A DNA stretch of 23,088 nt, taken from Nitrospiria bacterium (GTDB lineage: Bacteria > Nitrospirota > Nitrospiria > JACQBZ01). This document shows, one piece after another, positions 1 through 7,523 of the stretch (the first letter of the stretch is position 1; each line of letters starts with the position of its first letter). The stretch covers positions 1 to 23,088 of the forward strand of contig CAKKOZ010000131.1 in the NCBI GenBank assembly GCA_919901335.1. The letters run 5' to 3'. Below the pieces are notes generated by a model. That model was not told the origin of the DNA. It searched no databases and saw nothing but the letters and a program-made list of their open reading frames with translations. A program made the position numbers and the translations under genes.

Positions 1-22
1 GCTTTTTGAGCCGATTTTATCC

Positions 23-51
23 TTGACTTTGACGTCGTGGTTCATTAAACT
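23..51 (+). promoter_or_regulatory. Candidate sigma70 promoter upstream of ffh
   Basis: A TTGACT box at 23-28 and TAAACT at 46-51 are separated by 17 bases. This matches the bacterial -35/-10 arrangement (5 of 6 and 4 of 6 to consensus) and predicts a start near 58, about 65 bases before the ffh start codon. It may drive the whole ffh-rpsP-rimM-trmD-rplS-rnhB-yraN run. The surrounding 1-123 is AT-richer than the genes and holds no ORF I would defend. Confidence 0.45.
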
Positions 52-123
52 CAATGAAAAATTTATGATTTGCATGGGTGATGAGATTCGGCTTGCTGAT
101 AAGAGACTGCGGAGATTGTTGTC

Positions 124-1464
124 GTGTTGGACCGGCTCTCGGAAAAACTCGAAAGTATTTTTAAGAAGCTAAGGGGCCGGGGTGTCTTAAACGAAGCCGA
201 TATTGATGCCGCTCTGAAAGAAGTCCGACTCGCCCTTCTGGAAGCCGACGTCCACTTCAAAGTCGTCAAGGATTTTCTGACCGCGATCCGGCAAAAGGCG
301 GTGGGCCAAGAGGTCCGCGAAAGCCTGACGCCCGGTCAGCAGGTCGTCAAAATTGTCTGGGAGGAACTGCGCCGGCTGATGGGCGGGGATCTTTCGGATG
401 GAAAGCCGCTGCTGTCTCCCCATCCGCCGACCATCGTCATGCTGGTCGGGTTGCAAGGATCGGGAAAAACCACGACGGCCGCAAAGCTGGCCTATCGTTT
501 CAAGCAGGAGGGCCGTCGGATTACGCTGGCGGCGGCGGATCCCCGACGGCCGGCCGCGGTGGATCAGCTGGTTGCTCTGGGCCGGCAGATCGGCGTGGAA
601 ACACAGACGCTTCCGGCCAATGATGCCGTCGGTGTTTGTCGAGAGGCGGTTGCGCGGGCAAGGGATCGCTACGACGACCTTGTGATTTTGGATACGGCCG
701 GACGGCTCCATGTCGACGAAGCCTTGATGGCCGAGCTCAAGAGCATCAAGGCCGAGCTGAAGCCGCACGAGATCCTTCTGGTGGCGGATGCAATGACCGG
801 CCAGGACGCCGTCCAGATGGCGGAGCGGTTTCATCGGGACGTCGGGCTGACGGGGATCATCCTGACCAAGCTGGACGGCGACGCGCGGGGCGGGGCGGTC
901 CTGTCGATCCGGGCCGTGACCGGTATCCCGGTCAAGTTTATCGGCATCGGAGAAAAACCGGAGGCTCTGGAGCCTTTCCATCCGGACCGGATGGCCTCCC
1001 GAATCCTGGGGATGGGCGATGTCCTGTCGCTGATCGAACGGGCCGAGGAGGTTTTCTCAAACGATCAGGCCGAAGCGGCGGCCCGCCAATGGCAGACGAC
1101 GGCTTTCTCATTCGAGGATTTTCGGGATCAGATCCGAAACGTCCGAAAGATGGGCTCCCTTGGAAATTTGCTTGGGATGCTGCCGGGGGCCGGCCGACTG
1201 ATGCAGGGCGTTTCGAATCCGGAATTTCCGGAGCGTGAATTGACGCGGATTGAAGCGATCATCGGCTCGATGACGGTGCAGGAGCGGCGTCAGCCGGGCG
1301 TCATTGACGGGGGCCGCCGCAAACGGATCGCGGGAGGGAGCGGGACCACCGCTCAGGAGGTGAACCGGCTTCTCAAACAGTTTCTTCAAACCAAAAAGTT
1401 GATGAAAACGCTGTCCCGTTCTCCCGGACGATCGGGACTGGCGAATCTCTTGCGGTCTCTGTAA
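124..1464 (+). CDS. ffh: Signal recognition particle GTPase Ffh (SRP54)
   Basis: Ffh binds signal sequences of nascent inner-membrane proteins and 4.5S RNA, and delivers ribosomes to FtsY through paired GTPases. The 446-residue product has the N domain (about 1-90), the G domain (about 100-295) and the M domain (about 300-446). Visible motifs are the P-loop GLQGSGKTT (109-117), DPRRPAA (139-145), DTAGR (190-194), TKLDGDARGG (248-257) and IGIGEKPE (273-280). The RNA-binding helix-turn GRRKRIAGGSG (397-407) is intact. The GTG start is supported by a GGAG at 111-114, nine bases upstream. The M domain carries only six methionines from residue 297 onward and lacks the Met-rich tail seen in E. coli Ffh. 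It is the first gene of a translation cluster. Identity is secure. Confidence 0.98.
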   Translation: MLDRLSEKLESIFKKLRGRGVLNEADIDAALKEVRLALLEADVHFKVVKDFLTAIRQKAVGQEVRESLTPGQQVVKIVWEELRRLMGGDLSDGKPLLSPHPPTIVMLVGLQGSGKTTTAAKLAYRFKQEGRRITLAAADPRRPAAVDQLVALGRQIGVETQTLPANDAVGVCREAVARARDRYDDLVILDTAGRLHVDEALMAELKSIKAELKPHEILLVADAMTGQDAVQMAERFHRDVGLTGIILTKLDGDARGGAVLSIRAVTGIPVKFIGIGEKPEALEPFHPDRMASRILGMGDVLSLIERAEEVFSNDQAEAAARQWQTTAFSFEDFRDQIRNVRKMGSLGNLLGMLPGAGRLMQGVSNPEFPERELTRIEAIIGSMTVQERRQPGVIDGGRRKRIAGGSGTTAQEVNRLLKQFLQTKKLMKTLSRSPGRSGLANLLRSL

Positions 1465-1494
1465 CGACCGTTACGTTCAACCCATGGTCATGGG
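1461..1494 (+). repeat. Two tandem 6-bp-arm palindromes in the ffh-rpsP gap
   Basis: GTAACG-AC-CGTTAC (1461-1474) starts inside the ffh stop region and CCCATG-GT-CATGGG (1481-1494) follows seven bases later. Both are perfect, with two-base centres, and fill much of the 62-base spacer. Neither has a T-tract, so they are not ordinary intrinsic terminators. They could be small RNA hairpins that separate ffh and rpsP expression, or chance. Confidence 0.4.
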
Positions 1495-1526
1495 ATCTTA
1501 AACGTGGCCGAGAAAGGGAGTGTGTA

Positions 1527-1790
1527 GTGGCAACCATCATTCGTTTGACCCGCAAGGGGAAACATAAGCGTCCGTTCTACCGTATTGTCGTGGCCGATTC
1601 CCGTATGCCGCGGGATGGTCGGTGCCTTGAGATCATCGGAACCTACGACCCGCTTGCCAAGCCGGCCGCCGTCCAGGTTAAACAGGAACGGGCCGTGGCG
1701 TGGCTCAAAAAAGGGGCGCAGGTATCGGACACGGTACACCAACTGTTTAAGAAGACGGGATTGTATCAGCAGTTGAAAGACGCAAAATAA
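1527..1790 (+). CDS. rpsP: 30S ribosomal protein bS16
   Basis: This is a small-subunit ribosomal protein that binds 16S rRNA during early 30S assembly. The 87-residue product begins with the family's characteristic ATIIRLTRKGKHKRPFYRIVVADSR and continues with RDGRCLEIIGTYDP, which is diagnostic for bS16. The GTG start at 1527 is preceded by AGGGAG at 1515-1520 with a six-base gap. Length is usual for the family (about 80-90). It sits 62 bases after ffh and 18 bases before the longest rimM reading frame. No KH-domain RNA-binding gene (khpA type), often found next to rpsP in other phyla, lies between rpsP and rimM here. Confidence 0.98.
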   Translation: MATIIRLTRKGKHKRPFYRIVVADSRMPRDGRCLEIIGTYDPLAKPAAVQVKQERAVAWLKKGAQVSDTVHQLFKKTGLYQQLKDAK

Positions 1791-1808
1791 GGGGGAACCG
1801 CGCGATCG

Positions 1809-2402
1809 ATGCGGACGATCTTGAGCGCCGTGGAAACCAAGTTGGAAAACGATGCGTTCCCGAAATCCTCGAGTGAGGACATGACGTCGGATCCGGGCTG
1901 GGTTGTGATCGGCGCGATCACAAAACCGTTCGGCTTGAAAGGCGGATTGAAGATCCGGCCTTTGACGGATGATCCGGGTCGGTTTCAACAACTCACGACG
2001 ACCGTTTTGGAAGCCGCCGATGGAATGCGGCAGGCCTGCACCATCACGGAGGCCCGTGTCGGGAAGGGATCCGTGACTCTCTTTTGCCGTGAGATTGGAA
2101 CGATCGAGCAGGGGGAGCGCTTTATCGGGGGAACGGTTCGAATCCCTCGTTCGGAGGTCGTGAATCTTTCGAAGGATTCCTACTTCCAGCATGACCTTTT
2201 GGGTCTCAAGGTCTATCTGGAGGACGGCCGGTATCTGGGCGAGGTCAAAGAGATCTTTCCGACCGGGAGCAACGATGTGCTGGTCGTCCGCGACGAAGAG
2301 CGGGAGCGGCTGATTCCGGCGATCAAGTCGGTCGTGTCCGAGGTGGATCTTCCGCGGAAACGGATGGTGCTTCGTTTCATAAAGGGGCTGCTTGAACTAT
2401 GA
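1809..2402 (+). CDS. rimM: 16S rRNA processing / 30S maturation factor RimM
   Basis: RimM binds bS19 in the pre-30S head and promotes late 16S maturation. The 197-residue frame shows the N-terminal RimM barrel (about 29-110; WVVIGAITKPFGLKGGLKIRP) and a C-terminal PRC barrel (about 117-195; DLLGLKVYLEDGRYLGEV, ending RKRMVLRFIKGLLEL). The first 24 residues, before the Met at 1881, are not typical of the family. The ATG at 1809 has a GGGGGA about 12 bases upstream; the ATG at 1881 has only a close GAGG, so the start is undecided. The stop overlaps the trmD start (ATGA, 2399-2402), which implies translational coupling. Confidence 0.95.
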   Translation: MRTILSAVETKLENDAFPKSSSEDMTSDPGWVVIGAITKPFGLKGGLKIRPLTDDPGRFQQLTTTVLEAADGMRQACTITEARVGKGSVTLFCREIGTIEQGERFIGGTVRIPRSEVVNLSKDSYFQHDLLGLKVYLEDGRYLGEVKEIFPTGSNDVLVVRDEERERLIPAIKSVVSEVDLPRKRMVLRFIKGLLEL

Positions 2403-3139
2403 TGAAATGCGACGTCATCACGCTCTTCCCCGAAATGATTCGCCCGGTCCTGGCGCAGAGCATGCTCAAACGGGCCCAGGAAAAGGGGCTGCTCGACGTC
2501 CGGGTTCATGACCTTCGCGATTTCACGGAGGATAAACACCGCACGGCCGATGATCATCCGTACGGGGGCGGCGCGGGAATGGTTCTAAAACCGGAACCCA
2601 TCTTCCGGGCGGTGGATGCGATTCGGGCCGGGGGCGAGCCGGTGCGGTTGATTCTCACGTCTCCGCAAGGTCGGCCGTTCACGCAGCAACTCGCGTTCGA
2701 GTTCAGTCAAGAGCCTCGACGGCTCGTGTTCATCTGCGGCCGGTATGAGGGCGTGGATGAGCGCGTGCGGGAGGGCCTGGATCTGGAAGAAGTTTCGATC
2801 GGAGATTACGTCCTGACAGGCGGGGAGTTGCCGGCCCTGGTCATGATGGATTCGGCGGTGCGATGGGTGCCCGGCGTGCTGGGCGATCCGGGATCGGCGA
2901 AGGAAGATTCCTTCGCCGGAACGTTGCTGGATTATCCTCATTATACGCGCCCGGCGACGTTCCGCGGCTTGAATATCCCTGAGGTTTTAATGTCCGGAAA
3001 TCACGAAGCCATCCGGAATTGGCGTCGGAAACAGGCGCTGCTCAATACGATAAAGAAAAGGCCGGACCTGCTTGGAAAATTGGACTGCACCGAAGAAGAC
3101 CGGAGAATACTAAAGGAACTCAATCAAGAAAGAAAATGA
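2399..3139 (+). CDS. trmD: tRNA (guanine-37-N1)-methyltransferase TrmD
   Basis: TrmD methylates G37 next to the anticodon using S-adenosylmethionine, which prevents +1 frameshifting. The 246-residue product has the SPOUT trefoil-knot region FICGRYEGVDERV, then SIGDYVLTGGELPALVMMD (about 130-150), and the N-terminal FPEMIRPVLAQS. The YGGGAGMVLKPEPI loop and the RPATFRGLNIPEVLMSGNH segment leading to the C-terminal tRNA-binding helices are also typical. Start choice lies between the ATG at 2399, which overlaps the rimM stop, and the adjacent ATG at 2402. Length and order (rimM-trmD-rplS) are as in many bacteria. Confidence 0.98.
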   Translation: MMKCDVITLFPEMIRPVLAQSMLKRAQEKGLLDVRVHDLRDFTEDKHRTADDHPYGGGAGMVLKPEPIFRAVDAIRAGGEPVRLILTSPQGRPFTQQLAFEFSQEPRRLVFICGRYEGVDERVREGLDLEEVSIGDYVLTGGELPALVMMDSAVRWVPGVLGDPGSAKEDSFAGTLLDYPHYTRPATFRGLNIPEVLMSGNHEAIRNWRRKQALLNTIKKRPDLLGKLDCTEEDRRILKELNQERK

Positions 3140-3194
3140 ATTGGGTCTCGATAATCTATCGGGGACTGTTGTCGTCAGGAGGAGGGACGTTGTC

Positions 3195-3614
3195 ATGAAT
3201 CGGTTGGATCGAATCGAACAGGGATTGAAAAAGAGCCAGATTCCGGCGTTCAAAGTTGGGGATACCGTCCGAGTCTCCATCAAGGTGCTGGAAGGGGAGA
3301 AAGAGCGGATTCAGGTGTTTGAAGGGACCGTCATCGCCCGAAAAGGCGGTGCCCATCGCGAGACGGCCACGGTGCGGAAGATTTCGTTTGGAGTCGGTGT
3401 GGAAAAGGTGTTTCCGCTCCATGCACCGACCTTGGAGAAAATAGAAGTGGTCCGGGAGGGCCGGGTTCGAAGGGCCAAGCTCTACTATCTCCGGACGAAA
3501 CAGGGGAAAGACGCCAAGATTGCGGAGCGGGCGTATAGACCGGATCTGCCTGAGAAGAGCCTGCCCTCGGAGCCGGCACTGGAACCCGAAACGGTCAAAG
3601 CGGAGAAAAGCTGA
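3195..3614 (+). CDS. rplS: 50S ribosomal protein bL19
   Basis: bL19 is a large-subunit protein at the 30S-50S interface. I chose the ATG at 3195 because an excellent Shine-Dalgarno, AGGAGGAGGGA (3177-3187), lies seven bases before it and the resulting N-terminus (MNRLDRIEQGLKKSQIPAFKVGDTV) fits the family. An in-frame TTG at 3141 would add 18 residues without support. The core FEGTVIARKGGAHRETATVRKISFGVGVEKVFPLHAP and the EGRVRRAKLYYLR end are diagnostic. At 139 residues it is about 20 longer than usual; the extra C-terminal part (about 113-139) is rich in Pro, Glu and Lys and probably disordered. Confidence 0.97.
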   Translation: MNRLDRIEQGLKKSQIPAFKVGDTVRVSIKVLEGEKERIQVFEGTVIARKGGAHRETATVRKISFGVGVEKVFPLHAPTLEKIEVVREGRVRRAKLYYLRTKQGKDAKIAERAYRPDLPEKSLPSEPALEPETVKAEKS

Positions 3615-3617
3615 GGA

Positions 3618-4220
3618 TTGGACCGCACCCTTTTTGAGCGCATTGGCTTTGAGCAAGGTTTTCAACGGATCGCCGGGCTGGATGAAGCCGGTCGCGGTCC
3701 GCTGGCCGGTCCGGTTGTGGCGGCGGCCGTGATTTTGCCGAAGGATCTCGTCCTTCCCGGTCTCCGCGACTCCAAGAAACTGACCGTCCTCCAGCGGGAA
3801 CGATTTTTTGAGGAGATCAACCGTCGGGCCGCCGCCGTCGGTGTCGGGATCGTCGATCCGGAGGTCATTGATCGGATCAACATTCTGAAAGCGACGCACC
3901 TGGCCATGACCCGGGCTTTGGCCCATCTAACGGTTACTCCGGATTATCTGCTGATCGATGCGTTGACCTTGCCCGGCCTTCAGACGCCGCAGAAAGCCCT
4001 GATCCGGGGAGACGATCTCAGCCAAACGATTGCGGCGGCCTCCGTGATTGCCAAAGTGACCCGGGATCGCCTGATGCTGGAGTACGATCGCCTCTATCCG
4101 GAGTACCATTTCCGTTCCCATAAGGGGTACGGCACGGCGGAACATCTCGATGCGTTGGATCATTTCGGGCCCTGTCCGATTCACCGGATGACCTTTCGTC
4201 GTGTCCGGGCGGATGGATGA
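3618..4220 (+). CDS. rnhB: Ribonuclease HII
   Basis: RNase HII incises RNA of RNA-DNA hybrids, especially single ribonucleotides misincorporated in DNA. The 200-residue product carries the catalytic GLDEAGRGPLAGPVVAAAV motif (about 20-38). It also has DALTLPG (about 115), DDLSQTIAAASVIAKVTRDRLM (about 135-156) and the C-terminal YPEYHFRSHKGYGTAEHLDAL with CPIHRMTF, as expected for type 2 RNases H. The only start that leaves room for the N-terminus is a TTG at 3618, four bases after the rplS stop. Its ribosome site is weak, so translation is probably coupled to rplS. The yraN start follows three bases after the stop. Confidence 0.96.
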   Translation: MDRTLFERIGFEQGFQRIAGLDEAGRGPLAGPVVAAAVILPKDLVLPGLRDSKKLTVLQRERFFEEINRRAAAVGVGIVDPEVIDRINILKATHLAMTRALAHLTVTPDYLLIDALTLPGLQTPQKALIRGDDLSQTIAAASVIAKVTRDRLMLEYDRLYPEYHFRSHKGYGTAEHLDALDHFGPCPIHRMTFRRVRADG

Positions 4221-4223
4221 TCG

Positions 4224-4601
4224 ATGACGCTTGAGACCCGGGCATTTGGAAAGCAGGGGGAAGCGGAGGCGGTCCGTTTTCTTCAACGCCGTGGCTATCG
4301 CATCATGGACCGCAATGTCCGCCTTCGTCGCGGGGAAATTGATCTGATCGCCTATGACGGCGATGTCCTGGTTTTCATCGAGGTCAAAGCCCGGCGCAGC
4401 ATCCGATTCGGCGGGACATCCTGGGCGGTGGATTTGCGGAAACAGGAACGACTGAGTCGTTTGGCCGTGCAGTACCTGGCGCGGCAACGGCTGCGGGACT
4501 GCCTCTGCCGTTTCGACTTGGTGTTGATTCAGGAGGCGGCGGGCCGCAGGGTTGAGATCGAATTGATACAAAATGCGTTTGAGGCCAGGGGGGATTTGTA
4601 A
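4224..4601 (+). CDS. yraN: YraN / UPF0102 family endonuclease-like protein
   Basis: This 125-residue protein has the UPF0102 hallmarks: an N-terminal GKQGEAEAVRFLQRRGYRIMDRN, then RRGEIDLIAYDGDVLVFIEVKAR. The latter resembles the metal-binding E/D...ExK core of the restriction-endonuclease-like fold. It ends with RFDLVLIQ..VEIELIQNAF. The family is nearly universal next to rnhB, and its cellular role is not firmly established; a DNA-recombination or repair nuclease is the usual guess. The start at 4224 is only three bases after rnhB, so it is very probably co-transcribed. It closes the translation cluster. Confidence 0.92.
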   Translation: MTLETRAFGKQGEAEAVRFLQRRGYRIMDRNVRLRRGEIDLIAYDGDVLVFIEVKARRSIRFGGTSWAVDLRKQERLSRLAVQYLARQRLRDCLCRFDLVLIQEAAGRRVEIELIQNAFEARGDL

Positions 4602-4612
4602 CCCTCCCGGCC
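4583..4612 (+). other. Imperfect hairpin across the yraN stop codon
   Basis: Bases 4583-4593 and 4602-4612 can pair over 11 positions (one mismatch, one G-T) with an eight-base loop that contains the yraN stop codon. No T-tract follows, so it is at best a weak or factor-assisted end signal between the translation cluster and ftsE, 45 bases downstream. Confidence 0.3.
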
Positions 4613-4656
4613 ATCACATCCTGGCCGCCCAGGAAGAGCATAAGAAGCCGTAGCGA

Positions 4657-5319
4657 ATGATCCAACTGTTTCACGTGTACAAATCGTACGGTCGGCACCG
4701 GGTCGCGTTGGAAGATATCACGCTTCGGATCGAGAAGGGTGAATTCGTCTTTTTTACCGGTTCCAGCGGAGCCGGTAAGACAACGCTGTTGAAACTCCTC
4801 TTCGGTCTGGAACGTCCGGAGTCCGGGCAGATCTTGATCCAAAACAAAAACATCGGACGAATGAAAGAATCCGAACTGCCGCACCTGCGAAGAACTGTCG
4901 GATTTATCTTTCAGGATTTTAAGTTGCTCCAGAAAAAAACTGTTTTTGATAATGTGGCGGTGGCCATGCAAATTGCCGGGGCGCCTCCGGCCGAAATCCG
5001 GAGGCGGGTTTCCGAGGTCCTCGGGGCGGTGGGGCTCGAGCGCAAGAAAGAGATGCTGCCGTTTATGCTTTCCGCCGGGGAGCAGCAGCGCGTCTGCGTG
5101 GCGCGTTCGATCGTCAATCATCCGACGATCTTGTTGGCCGATGAACCCACGGGGAACCTGGATGCCGATCTGACGGCCGACATCTTCGAGTTGCTGAAGA
5201 CGATCAATGCAAAAGGGACCACCGTGGTCGTGGCGACACACGATCGGGACATCGTGTCGCGTGTCCAACGACGGGTGATCGTTCTCAATCAGGGGAAAAT
5301 CTTGGACGGTGGCGCGTGA
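4657..5319 (+). CDS. ftsE: Cell-division ABC ATPase FtsE
   Basis: FtsE is the cytoplasmic ATPase of the FtsEX complex, which transmits divisome state to periplasmic murein-hydrolase activators. The 220-residue product shows Walker A GSSGAGKT (35-42), a Q-loop Gln at 86, the signature LSAGEQQ (138-144), Walker B ILLADE (158-163) followed by PTGNLD, and the switch His at 195. The signature reads LSAGE rather than the canonical LSGGE. Two alternative families, LolD and MacB-type ATPases, are less likely because ftsX and an EnvC-like gene follow directly. The stop overlaps the ftsX start. Confidence 0.95.
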   Translation: MIQLFHVYKSYGRHRVALEDITLRIEKGEFVFFTGSSGAGKTTLLKLLFGLERPESGQILIQNKNIGRMKESELPHLRRTVGFIFQDFKLLQKKTVFDNVAVAMQIAGAPPAEIRRRVSEVLGAVGLERKKEMLPFMLSAGEQQRVCVARSIVNHPTILLADEPTGNLDADLTADIFELLKTINAKGTTVVVATHDRDIVSRVQRRVIVLNQGKILDGGA

Positions 5320-6206
5320 TGCGTCAGCTGCGGTATTTTTTAAAAGAGGTGCTTCTCAACCTTCGAGCCAACACGTCCACCGCTGTTATATCGACGGTGA
5401 CCATCGCCTTCACGCTGGTGCTCTTCGGTTTGTTCCTCTTGTTGTACCTGAATCTCAACGCCCTGGTCGGTTCGCTTCGTCAGGAAATCAAGGTGATCCT
5501 CTACCTTCGGGACGGAATTTCTGAGAAGGAGATCGCGTCGCTTCACGAAAAACTCCGCGATCAGCCGGGCGTTTCGAATGTGACCTACATTTCGAAAGAG
5601 AAAGCGCTGGAAGATTTCCGGCGCGCATTGGAGGGCCGGGATATCCTTCTAAGGGGATTGGGGGACAATCCCCTGCCGGCCTCGTTTGAATTGATGTTGG
5701 AAAAAATGTTTCAGTCTTCCGAAGCCATCCAGCGCGTGGCCCGGCAGCTCGAGGTTTTGAAGGGGGTTGATGACATCCAGTACGGTCGTGAATGGGTTGA
5801 GAACGTCAATGCCGTACTGGAGATGGTTCGGGTGGGGAGTACGCTGATCGGGTTGATCCTGGGGCTGGCTGCGGTGGTGATCATCTCCAACACGATCCGG
5901 TTGACGGTCTTGTCGCGCCTGGAAGATATCGAAGTGCTGCAGTTGATCGGCGCCACCCGGGCATATATCCAGATGCCGTTTCTTCTGGAAGGCGCGTTTC
6001 TGGGTTTGACCGGCGGCGCGGTTTCGATTCTCCTCTTGCGCGCGGTCTATGAATTGGCCAAAAGCCGGCTGGCTGAAACGAGCGGGTTTCTGGGAGGCGC
6101 CATCCCCTTAACGTTTCTGCCGGCTCCCTGGCTGGTTTTATTCCTGGCCGTGGGGGCCGGACTCGGATGCGCGGGGAGTCTTCTTTCGATCCGACGCCTG
6201 TTATGA
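5319..6206 (+). CDS. ftsX: Cell-division permease-like protein FtsX
   Basis: FtsX is the membrane partner of FtsE; its large periplasmic loop recruits EnvC-type activators. The 295-residue product has a first membrane helix at about 20-43, an extracytoplasmic domain of about 125 residues containing the expected acidic and basic surface, and three further helices near 170-192, 220-240 and 265-290. This is the four-helix FtsX layout. The ATG at 5319 shares one base with the ftsE stop; an in-frame GTG at 5316 is the alternative start. The stop overlaps the next gene by ATGA, so the three genes are translationally coupled. Confidence 0.94.
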   Translation: MRQLRYFLKEVLLNLRANTSTAVISTVTIAFTLVLFGLFLLLYLNLNALVGSLRQEIKVILYLRDGISEKEIASLHEKLRDQPGVSNVTYISKEKALEDFRRALEGRDILLRGLGDNPLPASFELMLEKMFQSSEAIQRVARQLEVLKGVDDIQYGREWVENVNAVLEMVRVGSTLIGLILGLAAVVIISNTIRLTVLSRLEDIEVLQLIGATRAYIQMPFLLEGAFLGLTGGAVSILLLRAVYELAKSRLAETSGFLGGAIPLTFLPAPWLVLFLAVGAGLGCAGSLLSIRRLL

Positions 6207-7399
6207 GACGGATTTCCATCGGGATCTGGTGCGGTCTGCCGATCGTTGCCTTGATGGTCATGACGACGGCGGTTGATTTGTCCGCGGAGCCCCGACCCGA
6301 TGCGGTTTCAAAAAAGGTGACGAAGGAGAAACAGGAGCTGGATCGGCTGAGGCAGAAAATTGAGCAGCAACGCAAGAAAAGCCGCGAGGCGGCGAAACGT
6401 GAGAATTCGATCTTAGAAAATCTGGAAGAGACTGATTACCAGCGGACCCTCAAGAAGAAAGAGCTGGCGGTGGTGAATCTTCAATTGGTCGATCGCGATC
6501 AGGAGATTGAGCGGCTCAATCGCGATCTGCATGCTCTGAGGCGCGAGGTGGATGCCAAGAAGGGGCTCGTTCGGGAGAGAGTGCGGGTGTTATACCAGGA
6601 GGGGCGGTTTAAGTCCCTGGATGTCCTGTTTTCGTCCAGGGATTATTACGAGTTTCTGAAACGGTATTACTATCTGACATGGATCTCGAACAAGGAGGGC
6701 GAGTTGCTCCAGAGCTATCAATCGGCCATGACTCGGATGGAACCCAAGGAGATCGCCCTGCGACAGGCCCGGGCCGAGCTTCTGGACTACAAAACCGAAA
6801 TTACCCGGAAGCTGTCCGAGATTCAGGATGAAAAAAGGAAGAAGGACCGGCTGCTGGCCAGCATCCGTAATGAGAAGTCCACCTATAACCGAACCATCCA
6901 GGAGCTCGAGGACTCGGCCGCGAAACTGAAGGGCCTCATTAAGAAATTAGAAGCGCAACGCGCCCCCCGTCGGGAAGAGGAATCATCGGCCGGTTTTTCG
7001 CTTCAGCGGGGACATCTGGACTGGCCCGCCAACGGTCGTGTGGCCACTTTCTTCGGCCGTCAGAAACATCCCCAGTTTGATGCCTATGTCTATCGAAAGG
7101 GGATCGAAATCCAGGCCGGGCAGGGCAGCCCGATCCGGTCTGTGTACGGCGGTTCGGTGGTTTACGCGGACTGGTTCCGGGGCTACGGGCTCCTGGTGAT
7201 TATTGATCACGGCAAGAATTATTTCTCGCTGTATGCCCATGCCGCCAAGCTTCTTGTGTCCGCAGGGGATCGAGTGGCCGGCCGCCAGGTCATCGGAGAG
7301 ATCGGGGATACCGGCCTGACGAGCGATAACCGTCTCTATTTCGAGATCCGCCGCGGGTCGGATCCATTGGATCCCCTGCCATGGCTGAGGCGACGATAA
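6203..7399 (+). CDS. envC: EnvC-like murein hydrolase activator (coiled coil plus degenerate LytM)
   Basis: This 398-residue protein has a signal peptide (MRRISIGIWCGLPIVALMVM..., cleavage near 28) and a long Lys/Glu/Arg-rich coiled coil at about 35-252. A C-terminal LytM/M23-like domain spans about 272-395. The LytM zinc ligands are mostly missing: the HxGxD position reads RKGIE (298-302) and the final HxH reads RLY (377-379). Only the YAH histidine (346) remains. E. coli EnvC also lost catalytic residues and acts by activating amidases, so activator rather than peptidase is the likely role. The phrase YADWFRGYGLLVIIDHGKN is closely EnvC-like. The ATG at 6203 overlaps the ftsX stop, as expected for FtsEX-EnvC working together at the septum. 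Confidence 0.9.
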   Translation: MRRISIGIWCGLPIVALMVMTTAVDLSAEPRPDAVSKKVTKEKQELDRLRQKIEQQRKKSREAAKRENSILENLEETDYQRTLKKKELAVVNLQLVDRDQEIERLNRDLHALRREVDAKKGLVRERVRVLYQEGRFKSLDVLFSSRDYYEFLKRYYYLTWISNKEGELLQSYQSAMTRMEPKEIALRQARAELLDYKTEITRKLSEIQDEKRKKDRLLASIRNEKSTYNRTIQELEDSAAKLKGLIKKLEAQRAPRREEESSAGFSLQRGHLDWPANGRVATFFGRQKHPQFDAYVYRKGIEIQAGQGSPIRSVYGGSVVYADWFRGYGLLVIIDHGKNYFSLYAHAAKLLVSAGDRVAGRQVIGEIGDTGLTSDNRLYFEIRRGSDPLDPLPWLRRR

Positions 7400-7523
7400 A
7401 TCGGATTTTGATTCGAGGCAGCCGGGGCGGCCGGTTTGATTTGTTCTACAACGATGTTCTTAAAAATAGCCATGGGTCCTGAGATGTCTTTTGGGGTGGG
7501 CTCAGGCTGTCCAGGAGGGAAAA

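Noticed and set aside
187..981. 264-codon open frame antisense to ffh
   Set aside because: It lies wholly inside a clear ffh gene. Its translation shows no domain and has the Arg/Gly/Pro-rich look of a GC-rich antisense frame.
7400..7523. Promoter in the envC-ctpA gap
   Set aside because: Only poor hexamer pairs with 14- or 19-base spacing were found, so it is not reported as a feature.
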